Part shown: positions 10,177-19,819 of the stretch, one piece after another
How the letters are laid out: each line of letters starts with the position of its first letter
How positions within the stretch are numbered: the stretch's first letter is position 1
NCBI GenBank assembly: GCA_000314955.1
Contig: BAEM01000043.1
Span: forward strand, 170,063 to 234,062
Length of the DNA stretch: 64,000 nucleotides
Reading direction: 5' to 3'
Source of the DNA: Paraglaciecola chathamensis S18K6
Lineage (GTDB): Bacteria > Pseudomonadota > Gammaproteobacteria > Enterobacterales > Alteromonadaceae
Made by a program: the position numbers and the translations under genes
The notes under the pieces: generated by a model
The model's database searches: none
What the model was told of the DNA's origin: nothing
What the model saw: only the letters and a program-made list of their open reading frames with translations

Positions 10177-11377
10177 GTGCCATCCTCCGTTTAATATTGC
10201 TTTGAGCGACGAAATAATCGAATAGTGGAGCCCATAAATTCGCAAACAAAATTGCCAACATCATGCCTTCAGGGAAAGCAGGGTTAAGCACACGAATCAA
10301 TACACACATCAAACCGATTAAGAAACCGTAAGCCCACTTAGCACTATTGGTGAATGACGCTGAAACAGGGTCGGTTGCCATAAAGAACATACCAAACGCA
10401 AATCCGCCTGTGACCACATGCCAGTACCACGGCATAGCAAACATCGAATTGGTGTCGCTACCGATAAAATTAAGCAAAGTACTGAATACCGCTCCACCTA
10501 GCAACACACCGAGAACGATGCGCCATGAGGCAATACGCATATAAATAATGAATAAACCACCTAGCAAAATAGCCAGGGTTGATACTTCACCTACCGAGCC
10601 TTGAATGTTACCGAAGAACGCATCCCACCAATCTGCATTTAAAGACCAGTCAGTTACGTTACCTGCAGCTGCTTGGCTTAACCAAGTCGCACCAGAGAAG
10701 CCATCAGCGGCAGTCCAAATAGCATCACCTGAAATTTGCGCAGGATAGGCAAAATACAAGAAAGCACGACCAGAAAGCGCTGGGTTCAAGAAGTTACGGC
10801 CTGTACCGCCAAAGACTTCTTTAGCAATAACGACACCAAAGGTAATACCTAGAGCCACCTGCCACAACGGAATGGTTGCAGGCAAGGTTAATGCGAAAAG
10901 TACTGAGGTAACGAAGAAACCTTCGTTGACTTCGTGTTTACGCACAGATGCAAAAAGCACTTCCCAGAAGCCACCAACAATAAAGGTCACTGCATAGATA
11001 GGGAGGAAAAAGCACGCTCCGTATAGGAACATGGCTAACCCGCCAGTAGACTCAAGGCCAATTTGACCGCCTAGCGCAGTAAATAAAGCCGCTTGCCACA
11101 TATCTGGCAGAGAAGCACCACCGTTAAGAATAACGTTGTGAGCCTGCTGACCAATGTTATACATACCGTAAAACATAGCTGGGAAAGTAGCAGCCCAAAC
11201 CATGATCATAATACGTTTTAAGTCGATACTGTCACGTACGTGAGTACCTGTTTTGTTAACTTTACCAGGCGTGTAAAAAATAGTCGCTGCTGCTTCATAA
11301 AGCGCATACCATTTTTCGTATTTACCACCTGCTTCAAAGTTAGGTTCAATTTTTTCTAAATAAGCTTTTAAACCCAT
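10166..11377 (-). CDS. nqrB: Na+-NQR subunit B
   Basis: Large membrane subunit carrying covalent FMN and riboflavin, and central to sodium translocation. About ten predicted membrane segments; the FMN attachment motif is FSGAT with the threonine at about residue 231. The N-terminal cytoplasmic stretch ([19 protein letters not shown]) and the block [23 protein letters not shown] are typical. 403 residues. Three bases separate it from nqrA. Confidence 0.97.
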   Translation of the reverse strand: MGLKAYLEKIEPNFEAGGKYEKWYALYEAAATIFYTPGKVNKTGTHVRDSIDLKRIMIMVWAATFPAMFYGMYNIGQQAHNVILNGGASLPDMWQAALFTALGGQIGLESTGGLAMFLYGACFFLPIYAVTFIVGGFWEVLFASVRKHEVNEGFFVTSVLFALTLPATIPLWQVALGITFGVVIAKEVFGGTGRNFLNPALSGRAFLYFAYPAQISGDAIWTAADGFSGATWLSQAAAGNVTDWSLNADWWDAFFGNIQGSVGEVSTLAILLGGLFIIYMRIASWRIVLGVLLGGAVFSTLLNFIGSDTNSMFAMPWYWHVVTGGFAFGMFFMATDPVSASFTNSAKWAYGFLIGLMCVLIRVLNPAFPEGMMLAILFANLWAPLFDYFVAQSNIKRRMARVG

Positions 11378-11380
11378 GAG

Positions 11381-12721
11381 TTAACCCTCTTTCTCAATCT
11401 TGTCTAGACTCTCACGCAAGATCGGCCCGTAGTTATATTTACCAGGGCAAACATAGGTACAAAGCGCTAAATCTTCTTCGTCTAGCTCCAAACAACCTAA
11501 TGTTTGAGCGCCATCAGTGTCACCAGAAATCAAATCACGCAACAACAAAGTTGGTAAAATATCTAACGGCATTACACGTTCATAGTTGCCGATTGGCACC
11601 ATAGAGCGATCAGAACCATTAGTTGTGGTTGTCATGTTGAATAATTTCTTAGGGCTAAAGTGTGCAAGGTATGCACGGGTCACAGAGTGCTGGTTAGCAC
11701 CAGGCTTGATCCAACCAAGGAATTCTTTTTCACGGCCTTCACTAACAAGTGAAAGTTGTACGTGGTAACGACCCACATAACCATGCACGCCATGGGCGTT
11801 ATTACCTTGTAATACTGAGCCTGAAATTGTACGCACTTCACCTTCAGTGGTCTCCCCTGAAGTCAACTCAGCGACACTTGCACCTAAAACACTTTTCACT
11901 AGGCGAGGTTTTTTGGCCGCAGGGCCAGCAATAGCGAACACGCGCTCGTTATTTAGCTTACCAGTTGTGAACAACGCACCAACAGCAATCACATCTTGGT
12001 AGTTGATATGCCAAACTTTCTTGGTTGCGCCCACAGTGTCTAAATGGTGTATATGCGTGCCGACTAAGCCTGCAGGGTGAGGCCCAGCAAACTCATTTAC
12101 ATCAACTTTTACATCACCAACAGGAACGTCTGAACCAGCCGCTTTGCTAACAAAGACCTTACCTTCGGTTAAGCATGAAATAACACGCAAACCGTTGATA
12201 AAGTCAGCACTGCGCGGTGCAATAATAACAGCTGGATCGCCAGCCAATGGATTGGTATCCATGGCGTTCACGAAAATCGAATGCGGCTTACTGTCAAGTT
12301 CAGGAGTTTTGCTATAAGGGCGTGTACGCAGTGCAGTCCATAATCCAGATTCAACTAGATTTTTTTGCACTTTGTCAGCCGCTATAGATGACAACTCAGA
12401 TTCGGCATATTTGTCGAATTCTATCGCGTCATCGCCTTCAACTTGAATCACCACTGACTGCAAAACACGTTTTGCGCCGCGGTTGATTTCGATGACAGTA
12501 CCAGAAGCAGGCGCTGTGAACTTCACACCTGGGTTCTTTTTGTCTTCGAAAAGCATCTGGCCTTTCTGCACTTTATCGTCAACCTGCACATGCATAGTTG
12601 GACGCATACCAATGTACTCTTCACCTAACACAGCAACCTTAGTAATCGCTGGGCCGTCATGAATCTTTTGTTCTGGCGCTCCCGTAATCGGAAGATCTAA
12701 CCCTTTCTTGATTTTAATCAT
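11381..12721 (-). CDS. nqrA: Na+-NQR subunit A
   Basis: Peripheral cytoplasmic subunit and first gene of the operon. The start at 12721 ([18 protein letters not shown]) matches the universal N-terminus of NqrA; the frame is open 84 bases further upstream but that extension looks non-coding. Family blocks include [19 protein letters not shown] and the C-terminal [16 protein letters not shown]. 446 residues, the usual length. No iron-sulphur or flavin motif, as expected. Confidence 0.97.
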   Translation of the reverse strand: MIKIKKGLDLPITGAPEQKIHDGPAITKVAVLGEEYIGMRPTMHVQVDDKVQKGQMLFEDKKNPGVKFTAPASGTVIEINRGAKRVLQSVVIQVEGDDAIEFDKYAESELSSIAADKVQKNLVESGLWTALRTRPYSKTPELDSKPHSIFVNAMDTNPLAGDPAVIIAPRSADFINGLRVISCLTEGKVFVSKAAGSDVPVGDVKVDVNEFAGPHPAGLVGTHIHHLDTVGATKKVWHINYQDVIAVGALFTTGKLNNERVFAIAGPAAKKPRLVKSVLGASVAELTSGETTEGEVRTISGSVLQGNNAHGVHGYVGRYHVQLSLVSEGREKEFLGWIKPGANQHSVTRAYLAHFSPKKLFNMTTTTNGSDRSMVPIGNYERVMPLDILPTLLLRDLISGDTDGAQTLGCLELDEEDLALCTYVCPGKYNYGPILRESLDKIEKEG

Positions 12722-13150
12722 ACGCAATAGCACTACTCTAAAGTCAATACACATCACGGTTAGCCTTTCAGCTACATGCCACCCAAGTAAGCAACTTGTT
12801 GACAAAAAACCTATTCGTGATGAGTATTATTGATGTTATTTTGTAAATGTAATCGCCTAATTAACCACATGATAATTTCACTCAAGTATTTTAATTAGCC
12901 GCTATATGTTTTGTATTTTATTTTGAAGAAATTAATTGGATATGAAGTTTCCAGTTAATCTAACTCCGGAATTTTAACATTATCCTAGCCGGTTCTGCCA
13001 TGCCAAATGTGCTTAAGCACAATTTTTTTAGCGTATTTTATCGTCATTATCCGCTTCTTATCCACACACAGGCAAATTGCAACATACTGTTTACATTCCC
13101 TGCCGCAGTACATGCGAATAGCTCTTATTTGCATCTCAAAGCTGAACATA
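12722..13150. promoter_or_regulatory. Upstream region of the nqr operon
   Basis: About 430 bases with no convincing gene, AT-rich, between the start of nqrA and the terminator of fabV; it should hold the nqr promoter. It contains an inverted repeat, CTAATTAA at 12857-12864 and TTAATTAG at 12891-12898 with a 26-base spacer. No clear promoter boxes could be assigned by eye. Small open frames on the plus strand here are not supported by ribosome sites or composition. Confidence 0.5.
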
Positions 13151-13177
13151 AAAAAACCGCCAGTCTCGGGCGGTTTT
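13151..13177 (-). terminator. Terminator after fabV
   Basis: Hairpin ACCGCC / GGCGGT with a loop of about seven bases. On the minus strand the second arm runs straight into seven T residues. It lies 23 bases after the fabV stop. Confidence 0.9.
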
Positions 13178-13199
13178 CTATTACATGCTTAACGACACG

Positions 13200-14381
13200 T
13201 TATTTCCATTCTGCTAATGGGTTCTGCTCTGCTTCGTAATCAACACCTTCAACATCAAAACCGAAAAGCTTTAAAAATTCATGGTGATAGCCAGCATAAT
13301 CGCTTAACTCGTGAAAGTTTTCTTGTGTCACTTGGTCCCACAATGCTTTGATCTTCGCTTGTGTCGCTTCATTCGTTTCTTTGCCGTCCATGCGCAAGCG
13401 GCCTTGTTCATCTAACTCTGGTGATTCAGCAAACAAACGCTCAGAGAACAATCCTTTAATTTGTTCAATACAGCCTTCGTGCGTACCTTCTTCTTTCATC
13501 ACTTTATAAATTAGCGAGATGTACAAAGGCATAACCGGAATCGCTGAACTGGCTTGAGTCACAAGTGCTTTTAATGAAGATACATAGGCTTCAACGTTTT
13601 TAGCTTTGTTTTTGCTGACAATCGCAGCTGCCGCGCGATCTAAATCTTCTTTCGCTTTGCCAATTGTGGCCTGACCATAAATAGGCCAAGTTAACTCTTT
13701 ACCTATATAAGTATAAGCAGTGGTTTTACAGCCATCAGCGAGTAAGTCAGCGTCAGCCAAAGCTTCAAGCCATAATTCCCAATCTTCACCGCCCATCACT
13801 TTGATGGTTTGAGCAATCTCATCTTCATTGGCTGGCTCAAGTGCAATTTCGTGAATACGATCTTTATCAGTGTCGTATGTCTTGGTGGTGTACGCTTGCC
13901 CTACCGGTTTAAGGGTAGACTTAAACACTTCACCTGTTTCAGGATCAGTGCGTCTGGGTGATGCCAAGCTATAAATAACTAAGTCAACTTGACCCATTTC
14001 GCGTTTAATCGTTTCTAGCGCTTGGGCTTTTATCTCATTTGAAAAGGCATCACCGTTAATTGTTTCGGCAAATAAACCTTTAGCCTTCGCTTCTTTATGA
14101 AAAGCGGCTGTGTTGTACCAGCCAGCCGTTGCTGTTTTACGTTCAGTCGGTGCTTTTTCGAAGCAAACACCTAAAGTTTTCGCGCCATAACCGAAGGCTG
14201 ACACGATACGAGAAGCCAATCCGTAACCGGTTGACGAACCGATAACGAGAACATTTTTAGGTCCGCTTCCAAGATCACCCTGAGAGGAAACATATTCAAT
14301 TTGTTGAGCAACACTGGCTGCACAACCATCTGGGTGAGCATTTGTACAAATAAAGCCACGGATCTTGGGCTTAATAACCAT
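13200..14381 (-). CDS. fabV: NADH-dependent enoyl-ACP/trans-2-enoyl-CoA reductase FabV
   Basis: Last reductive step of type II fatty acid elongation; FabV enzymes are intrinsically less sensitive to triclosan than FabI. The start at 14381 (MVIKPKIRGFICTNAHPDGC) agrees with the family N-terminus and leaves AGGA nine bases upstream; another ATG lies two codons earlier. The NADH-binding stretch is VLVIGSSTGYGLASRI, the catalytic YxxxxxxxK pair falls in YTYIGKELTWPIYGQATIGKA split across residues about 225-245, and SLASPRRTDP is conserved. 393 residues. No fabI is present in this window. Confidence 0.95.
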   Translation of the reverse strand: MVIKPKIRGFICTNAHPDGCAASVAQQIEYVSSQGDLGSGPKNVLVIGSSTGYGLASRIVSAFGYGAKTLGVCFEKAPTERKTATAGWYNTAAFHKEAKAKGLFAETINGDAFSNEIKAQALETIKREMGQVDLVIYSLASPRRTDPETGEVFKSTLKPVGQAYTTKTYDTDKDRIHEIALEPANEDEIAQTIKVMGGEDWELWLEALADADLLADGCKTTAYTYIGKELTWPIYGQATIGKAKEDLDRAAAAIVSKNKAKNVEAYVSSLKALVTQASSAIPVMPLYISLIYKVMKEEGTHEGCIEQIKGLFSERLFAESPELDEQGRLRMDGKETNEATQAKIKALWDQVTQENFHELSDYAGYHHEFLKLFGFDVEGVDYEAEQNPLAEWK

Positions 14382-14477
14382 ATTCATTTTTCCTATAAAA
14401 AGAGCAGTGCACATTGTAAATGCCCAGAATAATTAAACAACTCTGAGCAGATCAAGCGCAATGATATTATTGGCTGG

Positions 14478-14648
14478 TTATTTATTTTTTAACACCAGCC
14501 AAACGGCATGAATAACCCCCGGCAGCACACCGAACAGGGTCAATAAAATATTTAAGAAAAAGTGAGCGCTCAAACCGACCTGAAGTAATGCCCCTAACGG
14601 CGGTAAGAAAATAGCCAAGATTAAATTAAGTGGGTTGACCTTTTGCAT
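14478..14648 (-). CDS. YqaE/Pmp3 family small membrane protein
   Basis: Peptide of 56 residues with two hydrophobic segments and the Pmp3 pattern LNLILAIFLPPLGALLQVG then LTLFGVLPGVIHAVWLV. Members sit in the plasma membrane and in several organisms are induced by stress or affect membrane potential. The ATG at 14648 has AAGG nine bases upstream; a longer frame from 14693 adds a non-homologous extension. Single gene. Confidence 0.85.
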   Translation of the reverse strand: MQKVNPLNLILAIFLPPLGALLQVGLSAHFFLNILLTLFGVLPGVIHAVWLVLKNK

Positions 14649-14745
14649 AATAAAGAACCTTATAGATTGTTGTTTTAGTGGAATATTACGCAATAACCAT
14701 ACATCAAGATTAAAAATTCGTCATTTTTCCGCTGCTTAACCGCTG

Positions 14746-15060
14746 CTATTTCCCAGAGCCGCCCATACAATTTGGTGAATCAGGGGCTTGTTGTTGCAAA
14801 GTATGCCACTCTTGTTCTGTGTAGGTATGAATAGCCAAAGCATGAATATCATTGGCAAGCTCGTCCGCCAAAACTTGGTTCACTGCACGATGTCGCCCAA
14901 TTAAGCGTTTCCCAGCGAACTTATCACTAACAATAACGACTTTAAAATGGCTTTCTGACCCATCAGGAACATTATGCATGAAGCTTTCATTTACGACTTC
15001 TAAATGAATAGGCGTAAACCCTGTTGATAATTTGTTTTCAATTGTCTGTTGTACTGTCAT
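14746..15060 (-). CDS. bolA: BolA family protein
   Basis: BolA-like protein of 104 residues with the class II KH-like fold. The core [30 protein letters not shown] contains the conserved histidine region used by BolA proteins to bind a 2Fe-2S cluster with monothiol glutaredoxins. The E. coli protein is a stress-induced morphogene and transcription factor. A cysteine near the C-terminus (PNCMGG) is an extra feature. In the same direction as the AlkB-like gene 46 bases upstream. Confidence 0.9.
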   Translation of the reverse strand: MTVQQTIENKLSTGFTPIHLEVVNESFMHNVPDGSESHFKVVIVSDKFAGKRLIGRHRAVNQVLADELANDIHALAIHTYTEQEWHTLQQQAPDSPNCMGGSGK

Positions 15061-15105
15061 TTTTTGTCCTGTGTTTGAGTATTTCTATGATATCAGTAAA
15101 CCTTA

Positions 15106-15738
15106 CTAGGCTCGTAAACTTGGCGTAATCAAACGAAAGGTTAAGTTAATCCTCGGTGCCAACGCTTTGGTGGTTTTTGCCACGCTATGCAACCAGTGTG
15201 TTTGCGAGCTACCTGCCATAACGAGCAAACTTCCGTGCTCTAATGGCAACCTATGTCTTTGGCCACTGGTGCGGTGCTTTAAATCAAAGTTACGCATCTG
15301 GCCTAAACTTAGGGACGCAATAACTGGACGCTCGCCTAGTTCAGGCTCATCATCACTGTGCCATGCCATACTGTCTCTGCCATCACGATAACAGTTTGCT
15401 AAAACAGAGTTAAACTGGGTATCACATGCTTTTTCACATTTTACTTTTAGTTCATATAGCGCTTCAGTCCATGGAATCGGCGGTAAATTAAGCCCTGAGT
15501 ACTGGTATAACGCATCTTCATCACCATACCAAGCTTGCAAGCGCGGGATTTTAACCTGTTTACCGTACATTTTGATATCATCTTGTCGCCACGCCAAAGA
15601 GGCTAAAAGTTGTTGATAATACGCATCTGCTTCTTGATTAGACAAAAAATGTTGAAAGTGCCGAAAATCACCGTCAGGCAAAGGTAAAATCTGAACTTCG
15701 CTGGCAGAAGATGATGAGAATAAACTAGCTTGTTGCAA
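15106..15738 (-). CDS. AlkB-like alpha-ketoglutarate-dependent dioxygenase (TTG start)
   Basis: Fe(II)/2-oxoglutarate dioxygenase resembling AlkB-type DNA or RNA alkylation-repair enzymes. The iron ligands are His and Asp in MAWHSDDEPELG and His in THWLHSVAKT; the 2-oxoglutarate arginines are in RINLTFR near the C-terminus. PRLQAWYGD and ANCYRDGRDSMAWHSDDE fit the ALKBH2/3-like subgroup. I choose the TTG at 15738 because GAGG lies five bases upstream; an ATG at 15765 would make its start codon overlap that of the divergent rlmG. 210 residues. Confidence 0.85.
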   Translation of the reverse strand: MQQASLFSSSSASEVQILPLPDGDFRHFQHFLSNQEADAYYQQLLASLAWRQDDIKMYGKQVKIPRLQAWYGDEDALYQYSGLNLPPIPWTEALYELKVKCEKACDTQFNSVLANCYRDGRDSMAWHSDDEPELGERPVIASLSLGQMRNFDLKHRTSGQRHRLPLEHGSLLVMAGSSQTHWLHSVAKTTKALAPRINLTFRLITPSLRA

Positions 15739-15763
15739 ACCAACCTCGATATATAAGAATGAC

Positions 15764-16915
15764 ATGAAAACAGAACTTACGCTTTTAGACCGCAGCTATG
15801 AATTATTGCGATACCCTGCACAGAACCAACACGTTAGTTGGCAAGCGTGGGACGCTGCAGACGAATATCTAATACAATACGTTGAGCAGAATATCACGGA
15901 TCTCAATGGGCTTAATGTTCATATTTACAATGACGACTTTGGCGTATTAGGTGTTTGGTTTGCAAACCATTCACCAATCTGGGTCAGCGATTCATTCGTT
16001 GCTCATAAAGCTTTAGCGCTAAACCTTGAGCGCAATCATCTTGACGCAGACAGCGTCAGTGCACATCACAGTTTGTATCAGGCGCAAAAAACTGCCGATG
16101 TGGTACTCATCAAAATACCAAAAACATTAGCTTTATTAGAACAGCAGCTTATTGACTTACAGCTTTGTATTTCACCTAAAACAAAGATAATCGCAGCGGG
16201 GAAAGTCAATGCTATTCAAAAATCGACCCTTGCTCTGTTTGAAAAACACCTAGGCATAACCACCACCTCTTTGGCCAAGAAAAAGTCGCGTTTGATATTT
16301 TGCCAATACGAGGGGACGAAAAAAAGCATAAGTCCCTACCCTACAAAATGGAAAACCGATACTACCCAATTTACTATGAATAACCTCGCTAACGTTTTTT
16401 CACGTCAACAGTTAGACATCGGCGCTAGAGTACTGCTTGCGCATCTGCCCGATGCCAAGCATAAACGTATCATCGATTTAGGCTGTGGCAACGGCGTTTT
16501 AGGTTTACATGTATTGCATCAATCTCCTGATGCTCACGTGATCTTCGTCGACGAGTCTTTTATGGCGATAGCGTCAGCAAAAATGAACATCGAGCAAAAC
16601 ATGCCGGATAAGCTCAAGCAATGCGAGTTCATCGTCAGTAATTGTTTGGATGAGTATTTACGCACGCCGGCAAATGACGCCTCAGTGGATATTGTTTTAT
16701 GCAACCCGCCATTTCATCAGCAAAATACCATCACCGATCATATTGCGCTGCAAATGTTCAAAGACAGTAAGCGTATTCTCAAGCATGGCGGAGAACTGCG
16801 CGTCGTGGGTAATCGCCATCTAGACTACCCGCAAACGATTAAACGTCTTTTCGGTCATTATAAGGTACTTGCAAGTGACCGAAAATTCAGTATTTTGTCA
16901 GCAACTAAAAAGTAA
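15764..16915 (+). CDS. rlmG: 23S rRNA (guanine-N2)-methyltransferase RlmG
   Basis: Makes m2G1835 (E. coli numbering) in 23S rRNA using S-adenosylmethionine. The protein has the duplicated methyltransferase layout: a degenerate N-terminal domain (QAWDAADEYLIQYV, IKIPKTLALLEQQL) and an active C-terminal one with IDLGCGNGVLG at about residues 237-247 and the base-flipping motif LCNPPFHQ near 312. NVFSRQQLDIGAR is the hallmark linker. It resembles E. coli YgjO/RlmG along its length; 383 residues. Confidence 0.95.
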   Translation: MKTELTLLDRSYELLRYPAQNQHVSWQAWDAADEYLIQYVEQNITDLNGLNVHIYNDDFGVLGVWFANHSPIWVSDSFVAHKALALNLERNHLDADSVSAHHSLYQAQKTADVVLIKIPKTLALLEQQLIDLQLCISPKTKIIAAGKVNAIQKSTLALFEKHLGITTTSLAKKKSRLIFCQYEGTKKSISPYPTKWKTDTTQFTMNNLANVFSRQQLDIGARVLLAHLPDAKHKRIIDLGCGNGVLGLHVLHQSPDAHVIFVDESFMAIASAKMNIEQNMPDKLKQCEFIVSNCLDEYLRTPANDASVDIVLCNPPFHQQNTITDHIALQMFKDSKRILKHGGELRVVGNRHLDYPQTIKRLFGHYKVLASDRKFSILSATKK

Positions 16916-16928
16916 TTAGGAGGCCAGT

Positions 16929-17525
16929 ATGTTGCGCGCCCTGTGTATTAGTATTTTTCTTATCTGTTTGCCAGCCGTTGCTAAGCAAAAGGACGACGGC
17001 AGTCAAATTCAAGCTGATAATTTTTATCCAAGAGTAAAAATTGAAACCTCTATGGGTGACATCACGGTCGAACTCGACCGCTCAAGAGCCCCGATAGCAG
17101 TGAATAACTTTTTACGTTACGTGGACAAACGCAGTTACGAAGACACCATTTTTCATCGCATCGTAGCTAACTTTGTCGTACAAGGCGGTGGGTACGACGT
17201 TGATTTCAACGAGAAACCTTCTTTTCCCGATATCATTAATGAATCGGGTAACGGGTTGAAAAATGAGATGTACACCATTGCCATGGCCCGTCAGAAAGAT
17301 CCTCACTCTTCAAATCGTCAGTTTTTCTTCAATATGAACGATAACGTTAGCCTCGACCCGGGCCGAGATTGGGGATACACGGTTTTTGGTTATGTCGTAG
17401 AAGGCACAGATGCCCTAGATGCCATATCTTTGGTGGAAACAGATTACGATACTACTTGGGGCTGGGCTGATGTGCCGGTTGAACCAGTCATCATCAAGCG
17501 GGTGACAGTGCTACCACCCGTTTAA
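16929..17525 (+). CDS. Periplasmic cyclophilin-type peptidyl-prolyl isomerase
   Basis: Cis-trans isomerase of prolyl bonds with a signal peptide (LCISIFLICLPAVAKQ), so probably periplasmic like PpiA. Cyclophilin motifs are VKIETSMGDITVELD, FLRYVDKRSYEDTIFHRIVANFVVQGG with the catalytic Phe/Arg, and RQFFFNMNDN. The FVVQGGGYD core is standard. 198 residues. Starts 13 bases after rlmG with GGAGG at 16919-16923, so the two are cotranscribed. Confidence 0.9.
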   Translation: MLRALCISIFLICLPAVAKQKDDGSQIQADNFYPRVKIETSMGDITVELDRSRAPIAVNNFLRYVDKRSYEDTIFHRIVANFVVQGGGYDVDFNEKPSFPDIINESGNGLKNEMYTIAMARQKDPHSSNRQFFFNMNDNVSLDPGRDWGYTVFGYVVEGTDALDAISLVETDYDTTWGWADVPVEPVIIKRVTVLPPV

Positions 17526-17529
17526 TGTT

Positions 17530-18066
17530 TTAAAGTATTTTCAGAAATAAATTGCTCGGCTCATCGTGGCCGGGCAATGCGGTTTTGTCTTGTAAAGTGA
17601 AACCAAGCTTAGATAACAGCCCCATAGATGCTTCATTATTCAAGGCGGTTATTGCTGCCACTTTAGTGAGCCCGAGTGTCTCTTTAGCATGTTTTAGCGT
17701 TGCTGTGGCGGCTTCGAAAGCAATACCTCTTCCATGATAACGCTGGGCAAAAGCAAAACCGATGTCGGGCCATTGCAATGATTCTCGCTGCAATAAGCCA
17801 CACAAACCTAGAGGCACACCATCTTGTATACGTTCCACTAAGCTCAAACAAAAGCCTTGTTGCGCAAACATGGCCAAAGGCCCAGTGTGGATATACGCCA
17901 GAGCATCTTCTAATGTGTGTACATTTTTGTCACCTATGTACTTAAGCCAATCAGGCTCGTTCAGCAACGCTAAAATAAATTCAGCGTCACTGTCGTTAAG
18001 TAAACGAAAGTTTAAACGAGGCGTTGCATTGGGTAAAAGTCGTGCTTGGGAGGAAATTTCACGCAT
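17530..18066 (-). CDS. GNAT family N-acetyltransferase (RimJ/RimL-like)
   Basis: Acetyl-CoA-dependent transferase of the RimJ/RimL branch; substrate unknown. The acceptor domain begins ATPRLNFRLLNDSDAEFILALLNEPDWLKYIGDKNV, the acetyl-CoA loop is in FAQRYHGRGIAFEAATA, and ALNNEASMGLLSKLGF is the typical C-terminal motif (N-xxS-xxxxxKxGF). 178 residues. Lies nine bases downstream of the small membrane protein gene on the same strand, suggesting a two-gene unit. Confidence 0.85.
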   Translation of the reverse strand: MREISSQARLLPNATPRLNFRLLNDSDAEFILALLNEPDWLKYIGDKNVHTLEDALAYIHTGPLAMFAQQGFCLSLVERIQDGVPLGLCGLLQRESLQWPDIGFAFAQRYHGRGIAFEAATATLKHAKETLGLTKVAAITALNNEASMGLLSKLGFTLQDKTALPGHDEPSNLFLKIL

Positions 18067-18074
18067 CTTGTTGT

Positions 18075-18521
18075 CTAACCGCTAAGTGTGAAACAAGCAA
18101 TCAATATTACCAATAGCAGCAAGATGTAATGCAACGCCACTGTAGGGCGAAGCGCTGATTTGGCGTACTCAATCAGTAACCCCACTACACTTGGTCTTTG
18201 TGCCAACCAATTACGATTAAATTGCATCGCTGTGTCGCTTTGCTCAGTTCCACTTGGCTGAGACAACAAAGTTTCAACGACTAACAAACGCGCTTCTATG
18301 CGCCCTTGAAAGGTCTTCCACATTGCTTCTTGTAACCAAAGCAGCAAAACAACAGCAATGCTAAGAAGATGGGCGTCGCTAAAACAGAAAATGGATACTA
18401 CAAGTGCAATACAGACCAACTTGATGATGGCTGCAAACGTCTCATAATGATCATATTGATTTTGAAGAACACTCCATTCTTGTCTAAGAGCAGAATCGAC
18501 ATGGCAACATACGGCTTGCAT
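18075..18521 (-). CDS. Hypothetical membrane protein
   Basis: Not recognised. The 148-residue product has two hydrophobic segments close together (about residues 30-65, AAIIKLVCIALVVSIFCFS and LLSIAVVLLLWLQEAMW) and a third at the C-terminus (LHYILLLLVILIACF). The soluble middle part is rich in polar residues (RIEARLLVVETLLSQPSGTEQSDT). It precedes the GNAT gene by nine bases and probably shares its transcript. Start at an ATG without a strong ribosome site. Confidence 0.65.
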   Translation of the reverse strand: MQAVCCHVDSALRQEWSVLQNQYDHYETFAAIIKLVCIALVVSIFCFSDAHLLSIAVVLLLWLQEAMWKTFQGRIEARLLVVETLLSQPSGTEQSDTAMQFNRNWLAQRPSVVGLLIEYAKSALRPTVALHYILLLLVILIACFTLSG

Positions 18522-18586
18522 GATATTATCTTAAGCAATAAATATTCACGCTATGGTATGCATATATCGCGACTGAAGCAAACGCC

Positions 18587-19792
18587 CTATTCAAGCGATT
18601 CGGTCTCGGCCTCAGTTTCAAAATCGCAACCAAAAAATGCCACCTGATTTTTACCGCGCTTTTTCGACATATACATCATTTGATCCGCCTGTTGCATAAA
18701 ATCACCCAAAGGCTGGCCGACATATTGGGCATAGCCAATACTCACTGTTACCTTTGTGTTAGCACGACTGAAACTACAATGCTCAATAGACTCACAAATT
18801 CGATTCGCAATCTCTTTTGATTGCTCGGCGCAGGCCTCTACTAGCAAAATAACAAACTCATCCCCACCATAACGGCATACAACATCGTCTGCGCGCATCT
18901 GCTGAGTGATCAAATTAGCTATTTCAACCAGCACTTCATCTCCGACTAAATGACCATCATTGTCATTAATCTGTTTAAAGTCATCTACATCGACTATCAG
19001 TAGACTCAATGGATGTTGGTAGCGAAGACTTCGAGCCGTTTCTATTTCAAGTTTGTTAGTAAAATAGCGCCGGTTATATAATTTTGTTAGCGGGTCTTGT
19101 ACGGCTAGTTCTTCAAGTAGTTGGTTTTTATCATGTAGCTCTTGCAGAACAGTAAATTGCCCCACTCGGTTTTTTTCCGCCAGTCGCGCGATAAAAAAAG
19201 CAATAAGCATAGTCGTGAAGCAGGTAAGAATAGGTGATGACGCCTGCCCACTCGGCAACATATAAAGTAAACCAGCACTGACGGCCAACCAACAGCATAA
19301 TAATAAGCCAAAAAGAAACAACAAATGCCCTTGTACCAACATCGCAATGACCATCATCCCCATGATAAAAGGTACAGGTCCGTGGCCTTGCATACTGGTG
19401 TAAATAGACAATACCGTCGCCATAAATGCTAAAAAGGCGGGGTACATCAACTCAAGCAGTGACACTCTCCAAGACGCTGAGTTACTGACTCTGGCCGAGG
19501 GCAGCAGCAACAAGTTAAGTAACGCGTACAATACATTGCTTAAATAGACGGCGAGATAGGGCAGCATTTCGGGGCTAAATGCCCCTGTGCCCAATCGTAG
19601 ATGGTGTATTAGATGTACACCGAAGCCTATCAAAGCCACAATGGAAAAATACCAAACCAAGGTTAAATTACTTTTAATCGATGCATTCTTATAGGCAAAA
19701 GCTTGGTTCGTGGCGGGCTTGGGTACTATCTGCATATGAATTCTGTTATATGTCTTTACGGCTTCCTTCAAATAACTATAGTCGACATACAC
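18587..19792 (-). CDS. Membrane-bound diguanylate cyclase (GGDEF)
   Basis: Synthesises cyclic di-GMP. About six hydrophobic segments fill residues 45-205, followed by a coiled stretch (LQELHDKNQLLEELAVQD) and a GGDEF domain from PLTKLYNRRYF. The active site is RYGGDEFV and an inhibitory I-site RADD lies five residues before it, so an active, product-inhibited cyclase is expected. No EAL domain. Two starts are possible, 19792 and an internal ATG at 19735; neither has a good ribosome site. Signal sensed by the membrane part is unknown. Confidence 0.9.
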   Translation of the reverse strand: MYVDYSYLKEAVKTYNRIHMQIVPKPATNQAFAYKNASIKSNLTLVWYFSIVALIGFGVHLIHHLRLGTGAFSPEMLPYLAVYLSNVLYALLNLLLLPSARVSNSASWRVSLLELMYPAFLAFMATVLSIYTSMQGHGPVPFIMGMMVIAMLVQGHLLFLFGLLLCCWLAVSAGLLYMLPSGQASSPILTCFTTMLIAFFIARLAEKNRVGQFTVLQELHDKNQLLEELAVQDPLTKLYNRRYFTNKLEIETARSLRYQHPLSLLIVDVDDFKQINDNDGHLVGDEVLVEIANLITQQMRADDVVCRYGGDEFVILLVEACAEQSKEIANRICESIEHCSFSRANTKVTVSIGYAQYVGQPLGDFMQQADQMMYMSKKRGKNQVAFFGCDFETEAETESLE

Positions 19793-19819
19793 AGTTTACG
19801 AACCCGTTATGGCATATAT

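Noticed and set aside
13000..13239. 79-codon plus-strand frame upstream of the nqr operon
   Set aside because: It crosses the fabV terminator into the fabV coding end and lacks a ribosome site.
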